DNA of 51,130 nt from Thiohalobacter sp. (GCF_027000115.1 NZ_JALTON010000049.1:1-51130), one strand, 5' to 3'; counted from the first letter of the stretch, positions 32,653 through 41,409 are shown. Numbers and translations are program-made. Notes: a model not told the origin generated them from the sequence alone.

Positions 32653-33246
32653 TCACCCGCTGGTCGCCTCGGCGGCCTGGGCGGCTTCGTCCACGAAGCA
32701 ATAGGACCAAGGGGTGTCTGTAATAGATTCAATCGGTTGTGTCAATCCCGGGGTGGGGGCGGCCTCGCTTTCATGGATGCCCCAGATTTCCAGGAAGAGG
32801 CGGGCGCGGGCGCCCTGGTGACGCCAGCGCCAGGTCTCCGGGGCCGATTGCCCGCCACAGGCCCGGCAGCGACCGCCCGCGTTCAGGACCTGGGCGGCCG
32901 GTGCGCTGGCACGGCAGTGCGGGCAGCGCGGCCGCGCCCGGCTGCCCGCGCGCCATACCGGTATCGGAAACAGGGGGCCGAGATGCAGATGACAGAAGCG
33001 GCCCAGACGTGCCGCCTCCGCGCGGGCGCCCGGATCGTCCGGCGGGGCCAGCTCCAGGGCCGGCGAACAGCCGACCAGGCTCACCAGCTCCAGGAAGCGG
33101 TCGCCGGCCTCGAAGTGACGGCGGCCGTCCAGCTCGAAGGGTGCGCCCAGCAGGCCGAGCTCGCTCAGTGCCGAGCGGAGTCGCGCCTCCAGATCCGGAA
33201 TCGGCGTTATATCAGTGGGATACAGCAGCAGCTTGGGCGTGCGCAT
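32653..33246 (-). CDS. Conserved hypothetical protein with zinc ribbon
   Basis: This 197-residue protein begins MRTPKLLLYPTDITPIPDLEARLRSAL. It has a zinc ribbon in the middle, CPHC (about 108-111) and CRAC about 20 residues later, after an Arg-rich lead. After the ribbon comes WRWRHQGARARLFLEIWGIHESEA. Such a ribbon is typically for RNA, DNA or protein contact. ATG 33246 was chosen over an upstream start because the extra residues are low-complexity. It is 14 bases downstream of a DNAJ-related gene, so the pair is probably co-transcribed. Confidence 0.7.
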   Translation of the reverse strand: MRTPKLLLYPTDITPIPDLEARLRSALSELGLLGAPFELDGRRHFEAGDRFLELVSLVGCSPALELAPPDDPGARAEAARLGRFCHLHLGPLFPIPVWRAGSRARPRCPHCRASAPAAQVLNAGGRCRACGGQSAPETWRWRHQGARARLFLEIWGIHESEAAPTPGLTQPIESITDTPWSYCFVDEAAQAAEATSG

Positions 33247-33260
33247 GGCGGTCGTGAACC

Positions 33261-33839
33261 TCAGCGCCCGCGGCGGGAGAGCAGGCAATCGGCCGCGGCA
33301 TTGATCTCCTGCAGCCGGCGCGTGTCGCCCCCGCGGTCCGGGTGGTGTTCCATGGCCAGCTTGCGGTAGCGGTGGCGGATGGCCGCCTCGTCGGCATCCG
33401 CCGGCAGGCCCAGTACCTTGAGGGCGTCGCCGCGCTGGTCGAAGCGGGCGAACCGGCGCCAGAAACTGTCCAGCAGGCGTTCCACCTCGGCCCGGCCGGT
33501 GCGTTCGAGGTTGCCCATATCCAGGTAATAGTCGCGCAGCGGATCGGTGTCGCCGATGCCTTTGCCCGTCTGCTCCCGCCAGGGCAGCAGCTGGATCTGC
33601 AACGCAGAGATGCGCAACCGCCCGCGGCCGGCTGCGTGCAGGCGCTCCTGCAAGCGGTAAAGGGCGTTGAACAGCAGGAAATGGATCCGGAACAGAACCT
33701 CGGGGTCCTGCAGCGACGGGATCTCGAGATCGCAGTCGGGATGCTCGCGCAACGCCACGATCAGCGCATGTTCGCTGAGCCCGGCGGGATGGGCCTTGAG
33801 GATGCGGTACAAAATGTCGGGCAGCAGGCGGGCAGTCAT
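33261..33839 (-). CDS. DNAJ-related protein (N-terminal DNAJ-related domain plus J-domain)
   Basis: This 192-residue protein has an N-terminal region typical of gammaproteobacterial DNAJ-related proteins: LYRILKAHPAGLSEHALIVALREH, then LFRIHFLLFNALYRLQERL and YYLDMGNLERTGRAEVERLLDSFW. A C-terminal J-domain follows with VLGLPADADEAAIRHRYRKLAMEHHPDRGGD. The HPD tripeptide (166-168) that triggers DnaK ATPase is intact. Family members place the J-domain last, as here. It is probably a co-chaperone of DnaK with a specific client; a linked zinc-ribbon protein lies directly downstream. Confidence 0.9.
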   Translation of the reverse strand: MTARLLPDILYRILKAHPAGLSEHALIVALREHPDCDLEIPSLQDPEVLFRIHFLLFNALYRLQERLHAAGRGRLRISALQIQLLPWREQTGKGIGDTDPLRDYYLDMGNLERTGRAEVERLLDSFWRRFARFDQRGDALKVLGLPADADEAAIRHRYRKLAMEHHPDRGGDTRRLQEINAAADCLLSRRGR

Positions 33840-34181
33840 ATGATCGGAGGTGTGATGCGGGTCACGGCGTGGCGTTCAACTGGGCACCAGCATAGCCGAT
33901 AAAGACCTAGCACGCATATTGCACCAAGGCGGAAGCGGGCGGCGGGTCATTTGTTGGGCTGGCGGGCAATAAACCGGATTCCTGCCCCCATGGTCCAGAC
34001 CCCGGTTTGTGTCCGCCCGCTTCCTGCTGCGGCCCTGGCGGATTTTCGCCCGCCCTCGGGGGCGCTTCACTCAAGCCGTAGCGACGGCTATGGCTTGAGC
34101 GCCAGCCCTCCCCGAGCCCGGCTGCAGATCCGCCATCATCCGCAGCCCTTGATGCAACATGCGGGCGAGAGAGGTGAATTC
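33840..34181. other. Intergenic region with dispersed motifs
   Basis: This 342-base gap holds CTTGGTGCAATATGCGTGC on the minus strand (near 33909-33930), a motif that recurs with the core TGCAAYATGCGGG at about 4131, 25955, 34153 and, weaker, 42455. It also contains copy B of the dispersed element (34102-34166). No gene is visible. Confidence 0.5.
34102..34166 (+). repeat. Dispersed 64-bp element, copy B
   Basis: CCAGCCCTCCCC ... GGCTGCA ... CATCATCCGC ... CAACATGCGGGC resembles copy A at 22221-22284 in order, spacing and strand. It ends 15 bases before the start codon of a membrane helix-hairpin-helix gene. Confidence 0.6.
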
Positions 34182-34700
34182 ATGGCCGGATCGACCTTTT
34201 CACTGTATCGCGACGCCACCCTGTTCGACCGGGCCGCGGCGCGGCTGGCGGCCGCCGTGCGGGGCCGGCTGCCGGCGCGCATTGAGCTGCGCTGGGCGTT
34301 GGTGCTGGCCACGGGCGGGCTGCTTCTGCTGCTGTTGGCGGTGTTCCAGTTGCTGTCCGCCTGGCTCGGCGGGCCGGCGGCGACCGCCCATCTGTTCGCC
34401 GCGCTCCTGCTTCCCTGGCCCGCTGGGCGACTGCTGGCGGCTGCCGAACAGGCGGCGCGACCGACCCCGCCCTCCCGGCCGGCCCGAGCCGTCCCGCCTC
34501 GGCCCCGACTGGCCGGTACCGCCTTCCTGACCGAGGTCCGGCGTGCCGGGGTCAATGTGCGCATCGCGCGGTCCCTGTATGCCGCCGGGGTGCGGTCGCT
34601 CGACGACCTGCGCCGTGCCAGCGATGCCGAACTGCTGGCCATCCGCGGCGTCGGCCCGGCCACCGTGCGGCGCCTGCGCGCCCACCTCGACCAGGGCTGA
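34182..34700 (+). CDS. Membrane-anchored helix-hairpin-helix protein
   Basis: This encodes 172 residues from ATG 34182 (GAGAGAGGTG ribosome-binding site). Two membrane segments (about 43-65 and 70-85, LVLATGGLLLLLLAVFQLL and TAHLFAALLLPWP) are followed by a Pro/Arg linker. The C-terminal domain (about 115-170) reads VNVRIARSLYAAGVRSLDDLRRASDAELLAIRGVGPATVRRLRAHLDQ, two helix-hairpin-helix motifs including IRGVGPATVRRL. HhH motifs bind DNA non-specifically, so this would tether a DNA-binding module to the membrane. The family is not recognised as a whole, and ComEA-like roles are only one possibility. Confidence 0.75.
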   Translation: MAGSTFSLYRDATLFDRAAARLAAAVRGRLPARIELRWALVLATGGLLLLLLAVFQLLSAWLGGPAATAHLFAALLLPWPAGRLLAAAEQAARPTPPSRPARAVPPRPRLAGTAFLTEVRRAGVNVRIARSLYAAGVRSLDDLRRASDAELLAIRGVGPATVRRLRAHLDQG

Positions 34701-34774
34701 ACCCGTCGCGCGGCGGATTGCATCGTCGCCTGCGACGTGCAAAGGTGATTTTCCCGCATCAAGGGAGCGTCACC

Positions 34775-35488
34775 ATGAACGCCGAGCGACCCTACAGCAT
34801 CCATGCCCTCGAACTGGGGCCCATGGAAAACTTCATCTACCTGATCCAGGACCACGCCAGCGGGCGCGCCGCAGTGGTCGACCCGGCCTGGGAAGTGCCG
34901 CAGATCCTGGCCCTGGCTGAACGGCTGGGCGTGCGTATCAGCGACATCCTGCTCACTCACAGCCACCACGACCACATCAACGGCATCGAGGAGGTGCTGG
35001 CGGCCTCCGATGCCCAGCTCCACCTGCTGAAGCCCGAGGCCGAGTTCTGGGGGCAGCACCTGGACCTGCCCACGCTGCATCACGGCGGCGACCGCATCCG
35101 CGTTGGCGAGACCGAGATCGAAGTGCTGCACACACCGGGGCACACGCCGGGCTCGGCCTGCTATCGGGTCGGCGACGATCTGATTACCGGCGACACCCTG
35201 TTCGTCTATGGCTGTGGTCGTTGCGACCTGCGCGGCGGCGATCCCGAGCAGATGTTTCATACCCTCAATGACCTGGTGCACAAGCTGCCGGAAGACACCT
35301 GCATCCACCCGGGTCACAACTATTCCGTGGCCGAGGTATCGACCCTGCGCGAACAGATCGAGGGCAACCCCTTCCTCCACTTCGATGACCTGAAGCGCTT
35401 CACCCACTACCGGATGCACTACCACGACCGCCATCGCCACGAACCCTACGGGCCGGTGCCGAAGGGGCAGGAGATGGTGGAGGCGTGA
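34775..35488 (+). CDS. Metallo-beta-lactamase-fold hydrolase (glyoxalase II/persulfide-hydrolase-like)
   Basis: This 237-residue protein has THSHHDHING at 61-70 and the other metal blocks HTPGHTPGSACY, TGDTLFVYGCGRCD and IHPGHNY. The order and spacing fit the hydroxyacylglutathione-hydrolase/ETHE1 branch. The C-terminal region (FLHFDDLKRFTHYRMHYHDRHRHEPYG) is rich in His and Tyr and differs from GloB. Start ATG 34775 follows AAGGGAG. The physiological substrate, a thioester or persulfide of glutathione, is not determined here. It is convergent with ispG. Confidence 0.85.
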   Translation: MNAERPYSIHALELGPMENFIYLIQDHASGRAAVVDPAWEVPQILALAERLGVRISDILLTHSHHDHINGIEEVLAASDAQLHLLKPEAEFWGQHLDLPTLHHGGDRIRVGETEIEVLHTPGHTPGSACYRVGDDLITGDTLFVYGCGRCDLRGGDPEQMFHTLNDLVHKLPEDTCIHPGHNYSVAEVSTLREQIEGNPFLHFDDLKRFTHYRMHYHDRHRHEPYGPVPKGQEMVEA

Positions 35489-35566
35489 GGCGTGAGGAAA
35501 GGGTCGCGGGAACCGGACGGCTTGCGGACACTCCTCGCCTAACGCCCGCCGCTCACGTCTCACGCC
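35482..35566. terminator. Inverted repeat between convergent genes
   Basis: GGCGTGAGGCGTGAG (35482-35496) faces CTCACGTCTCACGCC (35552-35566), complementary except for one base. The loop is about 55 bases. It covers both stop codons of the MBL hydrolase and ispG and could work as a two-way terminator, though no U-run is obvious. Confidence 0.4.
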
Positions 35567-36782
35567 CGAACCTCCGCGCCACATAGGCCTCGACGATGGC
35601 CTGGAAGTCCTCGGCGATGCGCTCGCCCTTGAGGGTGACGTCCTTTTCGCCGTCGATGTAGACCGGGGCCACGGGGCGTTCGCCGGTGCCGGGGAGGCTG
35701 ATGCCGATGTCGGCGTGGCGGCTTTCGCCGGGGCCGTTGACCACGCAGCCCATCACCGCCACGGTCATGTTTTCCACGCCGGGATAGCGTGTCCGCCAGG
35801 CGGGCATCTGCCGGCGCAGATAATCCTGGATGTCGCGTGCGAGCTGCTGGAAATAGGTGCTGGTGGTGCGGCCGCAGCCGGGGCAGGACACCACCGCCGG
35901 GGCGAAGGCGCGCAGTTCCATGGCCTGCAGGATCTCCTGTGCGACCCGGACCTCCTCGGTGCGATCGCCGCCGGGCTCGGGGGTGAGCGAGATGCGCAGG
36001 GTGTCGCCGATGCCTTCCTGCAGCAGCACGGCCAGGGCCGCCGTGGAGGCGACCACGCCCTTCATGCCCATGCCGGCCTCGGTCAGTCCGAGGTGCAGCG
36101 GGTAGTCGCAGCGGCCGGCGAGGTCGCGGTAGACGGCGATCAGGTCCTGAACCCCGCTCATCTTCACCGACAGGATGATGCGGTCGTGGCCGAGACCCAG
36201 TGCCTCGGCCTGCTGCGCGCTCTCCAGTGCCGAGGTGATGAGCGCCTCGCGCATCACGGCATCGGCCTCCAGCGGTTCGGGGCGCCGGGCGTTTTCGTCC
36301 ATCAGCCGCGCCACCACCGACGGGTCGAGGCTGCCCCAGTTGACGCCGATCCGTACCGGCTTGTCGTGGCGGCAGGCCAGCTCGATGATGGTGGCGAACT
36401 GTTCGTCGCGCTTGCGACCGCGGCCGACGTTGCCCGGGTTGATGCGGTACTTGGCCAGTGCCTCGGCGCAGGCGGGATGGCGTTCCAGCAGCTTGTGGCC
36501 GTTGAAGTGGAAGTCGCCGATCAGGGGTACGCGCAGGCCCACGGCGTCGAGGCGGTCGCGGATGTGTGGTACGGCTGCCGCCGCGGCCTCGCAGTTGACG
36601 GTGATGCGCACCAGTTCCGACCCGGCGCGGGCCAGTTCGGCCACCTGGGTCGTGGTGGCCTGGACGTCGGCGGTGTCGGTGTTGGTCATGGACTGCACCG
36701 CGATCGGTGCCTCGCCACCGACGGTGACGGGGCCGACCTGAACGGGCACGCTGCGGCGGCGCCGGATGGGGCTCTGGTTCAT
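35553..36782 (-). CDS. ispG: 4-hydroxy-3-methylbut-2-en-1-yl diphosphate synthase
   Basis: This 409-residue enzyme performs the penultimate step of the MEP isoprenoid pathway. Iron-sulfur ligands Cys300, Cys303 and Cys346 ([22 protein letters not shown]) plus Glu353 correspond to the [4Fe-4S] site of E. coli IspG. The TIM-barrel start is clear ([26 protein letters not shown]), as is [10 protein letters not shown]. It is about 37 residues longer than the E. coli protein, mainly from an insertion in the middle. It is not beside rodZ or hisS as in many relatives; ATG 36782 is the first in frame after the divergent gap. Confidence 0.97.
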   Translation of the reverse strand: MNQSPIRRRRSVPVQVGPVTVGGEAPIAVQSMTNTDTADVQATTTQVAELARAGSELVRITVNCEAAAAAVPHIRDRLDAVGLRVPLIGDFHFNGHKLLERHPACAEALAKYRINPGNVGRGRKRDEQFATIIELACRHDKPVRIGVNWGSLDPSVVARLMDENARRPEPLEADAVMREALITSALESAQQAEALGLGHDRIILSVKMSGVQDLIAVYRDLAGRCDYPLHLGLTEAGMGMKGVVASTAALAVLLQEGIGDTLRISLTPEPGGDRTEEVRVAQEILQAMELRAFAPAVVSCPGCGRTTSTYFQQLARDIQDYLRRQMPAWRTRYPGVENMTVAVMGCVVNGPGESRHADIGISLPGTGERPVAPVYIDGEKDVTLKGERIAEDFQAIVEAYVARRFGRET

Positions 36783-36856
36783 GGGAACTCTTGGGGCGTT
36801 GCCTGGGAATGCGGCCGCATTATCGCAGGCGCCCGGCGCCCGCACCACCAGCCCGG

Positions 36857-37714
36857 TCAGTCGCCGGCGCCGATTTCCACCGGCCGGGCAGGGTCACTGA
36901 TCCACTCGCTCCAGGAACCGGGATAGAGGCGGGCACCGCCCAGCCCGGCGTGTTCCAGCGCCAGCAGGGTCTGGCAGGCGGTGACGCCCGAACCGCACAT
37001 GACGATGCAGCGCGAGGCGTCGTCGCTGCCGAGGATGCGGCCGTACATCTTGCGCAGGACCTCGGGCGGCAGCAGGCAGTCCGACGCATCGAGATTCTTG
37101 CGCCAGGGCAGGTTGCGGGCGCCGGGTATGTGGCCGGCCACGGGGTCGATGGGCTCGCGCTCGCCGAGGAAGCGTTCCTCGTCGCGCACGTCCAGCAGGC
37201 AGACGCCGTCGTCGTCGAGGCTGTCGCACAGTTGTCGGGCATCCACCGTCAGTGCCTCATCGGGCCGTGGGTGAAAGACCACGGGCGCCGGATCGGGCGG
37301 CCGCTCGGTCGACAGCGGCCGGTGTTCGTCGGTCCACTTTTCCAGCCCGCCGTCCAGTACCGCCACTGCCGGGTGACCGAGCCAGCGCAGCAGCCACCAC
37401 AGCCGGGCCGCGGTGGCCCCGCCCTGGGCGTCGTAGCAGACCACCTGGGTATCGGGACCTATGCCCCAAAGGCCGAAGGTACGCGCCAGGGTTTCGGAAT
37501 CGGGCAGGGGGTGACGGCCGCTGGTCGACGTGACCGGACCGGACAGGTCGCGTTCCAGATGGGCGTGCAGGGCGCCGGGGATGTGGCCCTGCTGCCAGGC
37601 CTCCTCGCCGGCCTCGGGATGCAGCAGGTCGAAGCGACAGTCGATGATGCGCCAGTCCGGGTCCTCGAGGTGTTCGGCGAGGGTGGCGGTGGAAACGATG
37701 GTTGAGTGGGTCAT
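36857..37714 (-). CDS. sseA: 3-mercaptopyruvate sulfurtransferase (two-domain rhodanese)
   Basis: This 285-residue protein consists of two rhodanese domains. The N-terminal one (about 1-135) has [16 protein letters not shown] and [17 protein letters not shown]; it lacks the catalytic cysteine and is structural. The C-terminal one carries CGSGVTAC with Cys240. The CG(S/T)GVT loop is characteristic of 3-mercaptopyruvate rather than thiosulfate sulfurtransferases. The enzyme moves sulfur from mercaptopyruvate to acceptors, releasing pyruvate. It is upstream of ispG on the same strand with a gap of 74 bases. Confidence 0.95.
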   Translation of the reverse strand: MTHSTIVSTATLAEHLEDPDWRIIDCRFDLLHPEAGEEAWQQGHIPGALHAHLERDLSGPVTSTSGRHPLPDSETLARTFGLWGIGPDTQVVCYDAQGGATAARLWWLLRWLGHPAVAVLDGGLEKWTDEHRPLSTERPPDPAPVVFHPRPDEALTVDARQLCDSLDDDGVCLLDVRDEERFLGEREPIDPVAGHIPGARNLPWRKNLDASDCLLPPEVLRKMYGRILGSDDASRCIVMCGSGVTACQTLLALEHAGLGGARLYPGSWSEWISDPARPVEIGAGD

Positions 37715-38054
37715 CTGGTTGTTCTAGCCCGCATGGGGCGCCAGGGATTCGATTCTCAGGGCGAAGCTGGCAAGGCAGGCTGGGCGATCGCCCGCAGCAG
37801 CATGGCCATCGCCATGGTTCAAGGGGGATCGGTCAGGCTGTGAAGCCGGATTCGCCCTGAAATCGAACAGGCACACTATCGTTCCAAATGCAGGCACATT
37901 ATGGCCTCCCCGGCCTTGTATGCTAGCTTGCGTTCTGCCCTCGCGCGCGCGCCCTGGTGTCCTGTGCGGGCTGGCCTCCCCTGCGGCGGGCGGCCGCGGG
38001 TTGCGCGGCGCAATGGGCGGATTTTGCAACGGGCGGGCGCGGGGGTAAAGGCGG
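37715..38054. other. Divergent promoter region between sseA and the ROK kinase
   Basis: This 340-base gap should hold promoters in both directions. Toward the right, TTGTATGCTAGC (near 37915-37926) resembles an extended -10. I see no tRNA, repeated or strong hairpin structure. Confidence 0.4.
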
Positions 38055-38966
38055 ATGCGCTTCGGCATCGACCTGGGCGGGACCAAGATCGAACTGGCAG
38101 CCATCGAGGATTCGGGGGCCATCCGCTGGCGGCGGCGCGTGCCCACGCCCCGGGGCGACTACGAGGCCACCCTGCGGGCGATGGCGGCGCTGGTGGCCGA
38201 GGCCGAGGCGGAACTGGGTGCGCGTGCCAGCGTGGGCGTGGCCACGCCGGGTTCGCTGTCACCGCGAACCGGCCGCCTGCGCAACAGCAATTCGGTGTGC
38301 CTGAACGGCCGTCCGCTGGGCGAGGATCTGGCGGCGCTGCTGGATCGTCCGGTGCGGCTGGCCAACGATGCCAACTGTCTGGCGCTGTCGGAGGCCCGAG
38401 ACGGGGCCGCGGCCGGCGCTGGCACGGTGTTCGCCGCCATCCTCGGCACGGGCACCGGCGCCGGCATTGCCGTCGATGGCACCATCCTGAGCGGCGCCAA
38501 CGGCATCGCCGGCGAGTGGGGGCACAATCCGCTGCCCTGGCCCGGGCCCGGGGAGACACCCGGGCCGAGCTGCTGGTGCGGGCTGCAGGGCTGCATCGAG
38601 ACCTTTCTGTCCGGTCCCGGCTGGCTGGCGCGCGAGCAGGCGGCGGGGCTGGATTACGCCAGCCCGGAGGCCATGGTTGCGGCCGCGGCGCGGGGTGACG
38701 CGAACGGGGAGGCCGCGCTGGACCGCTATGCCGACCGGTTGGCCCGTGCGTTGGCCCAGGTCATCAACCTGCTGGATCCGGACGTGATCGTGCTCGGCGG
38801 CGGCCTGGGTCGCATCACCGCTCTGTACGAAAGAGTGCCCGCGCGCTGGGCACGCTGGATCTTTTCCGATCGCGTCATTACCCGGCTGGTGCCGCCCCGG
38901 CACGGGGACTCCAGCGGGGTGCGCGGGGCGGCCTGGCTGTGGGCCCCCGGCGAGTGGCCGGGCTGA
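38055..38966 (+). CDS. ROK-family sugar kinase (fructokinase/N-acetylhexosamine-type)
   Basis: This 303-residue protein starts MRFGIDLGGTKIELAAIED, the phosphate-1 motif of ROK kinases. The substrate/zinc region reads GANGIAGEWGHNPLPW followed by CWCGLQGCIETFLSG, the CxCGxxGCxE zinc motif. The end has VIVLGGGLGRI. Such enzymes phosphorylate fructose, glucose or N-acetyl sugars; the GEWGHN block is common in fructokinase and N-acetylglucosamine/mannosamine kinases. No transporter or sugar operon is adjacent, so the physiological sugar is unknown. Start ATG 38055 is preceded by a moderate GGGGGTAAAGG site. Confidence 0.9.
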   Translation: MRFGIDLGGTKIELAAIEDSGAIRWRRRVPTPRGDYEATLRAMAALVAEAEAELGARASVGVATPGSLSPRTGRLRNSNSVCLNGRPLGEDLAALLDRPVRLANDANCLALSEARDGAAAGAGTVFAAILGTGTGAGIAVDGTILSGANGIAGEWGHNPLPWPGPGETPGPSCWCGLQGCIETFLSGPGWLAREQAAGLDYASPEAMVAAAARGDANGEAALDRYADRLARALAQVINLLDPDVIVLGGGLGRITALYERVPARWARWIFSDRVITRLVPPRHGDSSGVRGAAWLWAPGEWPG

Positions 38967-39030
38967 GCCGCAGCGGGCGTCTCCAACCACCGGTGACAGC
39001 GGGTATACTTGGCGGCCCGTGTGATTCATA

Positions 39031-39069
39031 ATTCCTGATTGCTTTGATCGGGAATGGGGCAGTGTCCCC
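39031..39069 (+). promoter_or_regulatory. Possible structured leader of the metX-type gene
   Basis: ATTCCTGAT (39031-39039) and ATCGGGAAT (39047-39055) form a 9-bp hairpin with one G-T pair and a 7-base loop. GGGG (39056-39059) and CCCC (39066-39069) form a second short stem directly after it. The ATG of metX is 21 bases further. A TATACT box lies at 39004-39009. The structure does not match a known SAM riboswitch by my reading, so a regulatory role is only suggested. Confidence 0.4.
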
Positions 39070-39090
39070 GCGAGCAACCGGAGCCGAGAT

Positions 39091-40221
39091 ATGACACCCA
39101 GGGCCAGCCGTTTCGTCGATCTGCCCGATCCCTTCGCGATGCGCCGGGGTGGCGTGCTGCGGGGCGCGCGGCTGGCCTACGAGACCTGGGGCGAGCTGGC
39201 CCCGGCGCGCGACAACGTGGTGGTGCTGTTCACCGGCCTGTCGCCCTCGGCGCACGCGGCCTCCAGCGAGGCGGATCCGACGCCCGGCTGGTGGGAATTC
39301 ATGATCGGCCCGGGGCGCCCGATCGACACCGACCGCTATCACGTCATCTGTTTCAATTCCCTGGGCAGCTGCTTCGGCTCCACCGGCCCGGCCTCCATCG
39401 ATCCCGCCACCGGCCGCCGCTACGGCATGCGCTTTCCGGAACTCACCATCGAGGACATCGCCGCCGCCGCGCATGCCGCGCTGGCGGCGCTCGGCCTGCC
39501 CCGGGTCGACACCGTGATCGGCGCCTCGCTGGGCGGGATGACGGCGCTGGCCTTCGCGGTCCAGTTTCCCGAGGCCCTGGACCGGCTGGTGACCATCTCC
39601 TCGGCCGCCCACGCCCTGCCCACGGCGCTGGCCATCCGCTCGCTGCAGCGCGAGGTGATCCGCAACGATCCTGCCTGGATGAACGGCGATTACGAGACCG
39701 AACCGGTCGAGGGCATGCGCGTGGCGCGCAAGATCGGGCTGCTGTCCTACCGCTCGGCCGTCGAGTGGAACCAGCGCTTCGGTCGCGAGCGGGTGCCGGG
39801 CGCGGAGGAACGGCCACCGTTCGGCATCGAGTTCCAGGTCGAGTCCTACCTGGAGGTCAATGCGCGAAAATTCATCGGCACCTTTGATGCAAACTGCTAT
39901 CTCTATCTTTCTCGCGCCATGGACTGGTTCGATCTGGCCGAGCATGGCGGTACGCTCAACGCCGCCATGGCGCGCCTGGCCACGCGCGACAACCTGGTGG
40001 TGGGTGTGGAAACCGATTTCCTGTTTCCGCTCGCCCAGCAGGAGGAGATTGCCGACGCCATGCGCGAGGCCGGCCTGCGGGTCGAATTCGCCGCGCTGCC
40101 CTCGCTGCAGGGCCATGACGCCTTCCTCTGCGACCAGGCCCGCTTCAGCGACGCGATCGGCCGCTTTCTCAAGCGCGAGGCGCGCGCCAGTGGCCGCGTG
40201 AACCGCCTGGTCGGCCTGTGA
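39091..40221 (+). CDS. metX: MetX-type O-acyltransferase (homoserine or serine acyltransferase)
   Basis: This 376-residue alpha/beta-hydrolase enzyme has nucleophile Ser146 in GASLGGMTA, plus VETDFLFPL (Asp) and LQGHDAFL (His) toward the end. It begins YETWGELAPARDNVVVLFTGLS and has SLGSCFGSTGPASIDPATG. MetX makes O-acetyl- or O-succinylhomoserine for direct sulfhydrylation to methionine. Some gammaproteobacterial members with succinyl or serine specificity exist, and the GSCFGSTGP loop makes the acyl donor and acceptor uncertain. A metW gene normally follows metX in gammaproteobacteria and is not present here. The next gene is a small unknown protein, so specificity should be left open. Confidence 0.88.
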   Translation: MTPRASRFVDLPDPFAMRRGGVLRGARLAYETWGELAPARDNVVVLFTGLSPSAHAASSEADPTPGWWEFMIGPGRPIDTDRYHVICFNSLGSCFGSTGPASIDPATGRRYGMRFPELTIEDIAAAAHAALAALGLPRVDTVIGASLGGMTALAFAVQFPEALDRLVTISSAAHALPTALAIRSLQREVIRNDPAWMNGDYETEPVEGMRVARKIGLLSYRSAVEWNQRFGRERVPGAEERPPFGIEFQVESYLEVNARKFIGTFDANCYLYLSRAMDWFDLAEHGGTLNAAMARLATRDNLVVGVETDFLFPLAQQEEIADAMREAGLRVEFAALPSLQGHDAFLCDQARFSDAIGRFLKREARASGRVNRLVGL

Positions 40222-40297
40222 CGCAGACGAGCGGGGCCACCGAGGTCCGGATTGGCGGAACCTCGGTGCATGGTGACATCGATGTGCAAGAGCTGTC

Positions 40298-40606
40298 ATG
40301 AGAAGAAGCAAGCGCGTCTATCCCGGAATCCACAATGACGAATTCGGCGGCATGACGGACATCGGCAAGATGATCCGCGATGCCTGGGTGTTCGGCATCC
40401 TCCCCGAGACCCAGACCTGCGAGGGTTGGGAGTACAGTCGGCTGGAGGCACTGTATGACCAGGTATTCTCCGCCTGGGAGCCCTACGGCCATCTCGTCAG
40501 CCGCCTGCCCGACGAACTCCGCGAGCGGCACCGGCGCATCCACGATGAGGCGCTGGCCCGTGCCCGCGAACTGGGCTGGGACGCCGAGCCCCGAGACGAC
40601 GACTGA
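40298..40606 (+). CDS. Small conserved hypothetical protein
   Basis: This protein of 102 residues starts MRRSKRVYPGIHNDEFGGMTDIGKMIRDAW. It contains FGILPETQTCEGWEYSRLEALYDQVFSAWEPYG and ends with an Arg/Glu-rich helix. It has no membrane segment or enzyme motif. It is not MetW, which is about twice this length with a SAM-binding motif. It lies 76 bases after the metX-type gene on the same strand. I have no function to suggest; the aromatic, tryptophan-rich centre suggests a globular domain. Confidence 0.65.
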   Translation: MRRSKRVYPGIHNDEFGGMTDIGKMIRDAWVFGILPETQTCEGWEYSRLEALYDQVFSAWEPYGHLVSRLPDELRERHRRIHDEALARARELGWDAEPRDDD

Positions 40607-40632
40607 AGCGCCGGGTTAACAGCGGGGTCGGT

Positions 40633-40721
40633 CTCAAACACAACGTCGCCAAGGCCTGCTCGAACATCGACGTGCGCTCAAGCAGCGCCACGACAACATC
40701 GTCCCGCTGTTCGCCGGCTGA
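40633..40721 (+). pseudogene. Decayed LemA-family gene fragment
   Basis: One frame encodes LKHNVAKACSNIDV and, after a shift of two bases, the next frame continues LKQRHDNIVPLFAG then stop. Together they reproduce the LemA signature (V..AWS.IDV.LK.RHDLIPNL) with a frameshift in the middle and a premature stop. Nothing upstream or downstream continues the family. It is therefore a short pseudogene remnant. The rest of the 245-base gap to the next gene (40722-40851) shows no coding signal that I trust. Confidence 0.65.
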
Positions 40722-40851
40722 TTCCCGGAGTCATTCCCCGTGCTGGAGTGCGTCGCCGACGGCATCCGCCAGATGGCGGATCTGCCCTTTGCCGGGCTGG
40801 GTGCCGTGGGCACGTTTGCCGGTTTGACAGGTTGCCGGATCGGGATCGGTT

Positions 40852-41319
40852 TCAGCCGCGCTGGTAGGTGCCCATGAGTACGGCCTCCTCGATGATGCGC
40901 GAGGCCATGGCCAGCTCGAGTTCCGCCTTGGTCGGTTCGTTCAGATCCGGCAGCAGGGCGTCGAGCGCATACAGCTTGAAGAAGTAGCGATGGCGCCCGA
41001 TGGGCGGGCAGGGGCCGCCATAACCGGTGCTGTTCCAGTCATTGAGGCCTTCGAGGGTTCCCGGGGGCAGGGCGGTGACGCCTTCCGGCAGCGCCCGGCA
41101 GTCCGGCGGCAGGTTGTAGAGGATCCAGTGCACCCAGGTCATGCGCGGGGCCGCGGGATCGGGCGCGTCCGGGTCGTCGACGATGAGCACGAAGCTCCGG
41201 GTGCCTTCCGGCACCTCGTCCCAGGCCAGGGGCGGTGAAACGTCGTCGCTGTCGCAGGTATGGCGGCGGGGGATCTCGCCGCCATGGACAAAGACGGGGG
41301 AATGCAGGGTCAGTGGCAT
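40852..41319 (-). CDS. YbhB/YbcL-family PEBP (Raf-kinase-inhibitor-like) protein
   Basis: This 155-residue protein has the bacterial phosphatidylethanolamine-binding-protein pattern: RRHTCDSDDVSPPLAWDEVPEGTRSFVLIVDDPDAP, then WVHWILYNLPPD, NSTGYGGPCPP and RHRYFFKLYALDA. The anion-binding site (DDPDAP and GPCPP) is complete. Function in bacteria is not established; members bind anionic ligands and may modulate kinases. It is a single gene, divergent from the alcohol-dehydrogenase-type gene with about 90 bases between. Confidence 0.93.
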   Translation of the reverse strand: MPLTLHSPVFVHGGEIPRRHTCDSDDVSPPLAWDEVPEGTRSFVLIVDDPDAPDPAAPRMTWVHWILYNLPPDCRALPEGVTALPPGTLEGLNDWNSTGYGGPCPPIGRHRYFFKLYALDALLPDLNEPTKAELELAMASRIIEEAVLMGTYQRG

Positions 41320-41409
41320 GCAGTGCTCCTTGGCGCGGGTCCGGCGTCCGTCCTAAGCTTAGACGACTTTCTGTCGTTCGATCGATCGGAACCGGACAAG
41401 GGAGAAGAC

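Noticed and set aside
38967-39090. SAM riboswitch upstream of the metX-type gene
   Set aside because: Only two simple hairpins are present; no SAM-I or SAM-II core could be matched by eye.
40298-40606. MetW candidate after the metX-type gene
   Set aside because: It is about half the length of MetW and lacks a SAM-binding motif.
40722-40851. Open frame continuing after the LemA remnant
   Set aside because: The translated sequence has no family resemblance and no start signal.
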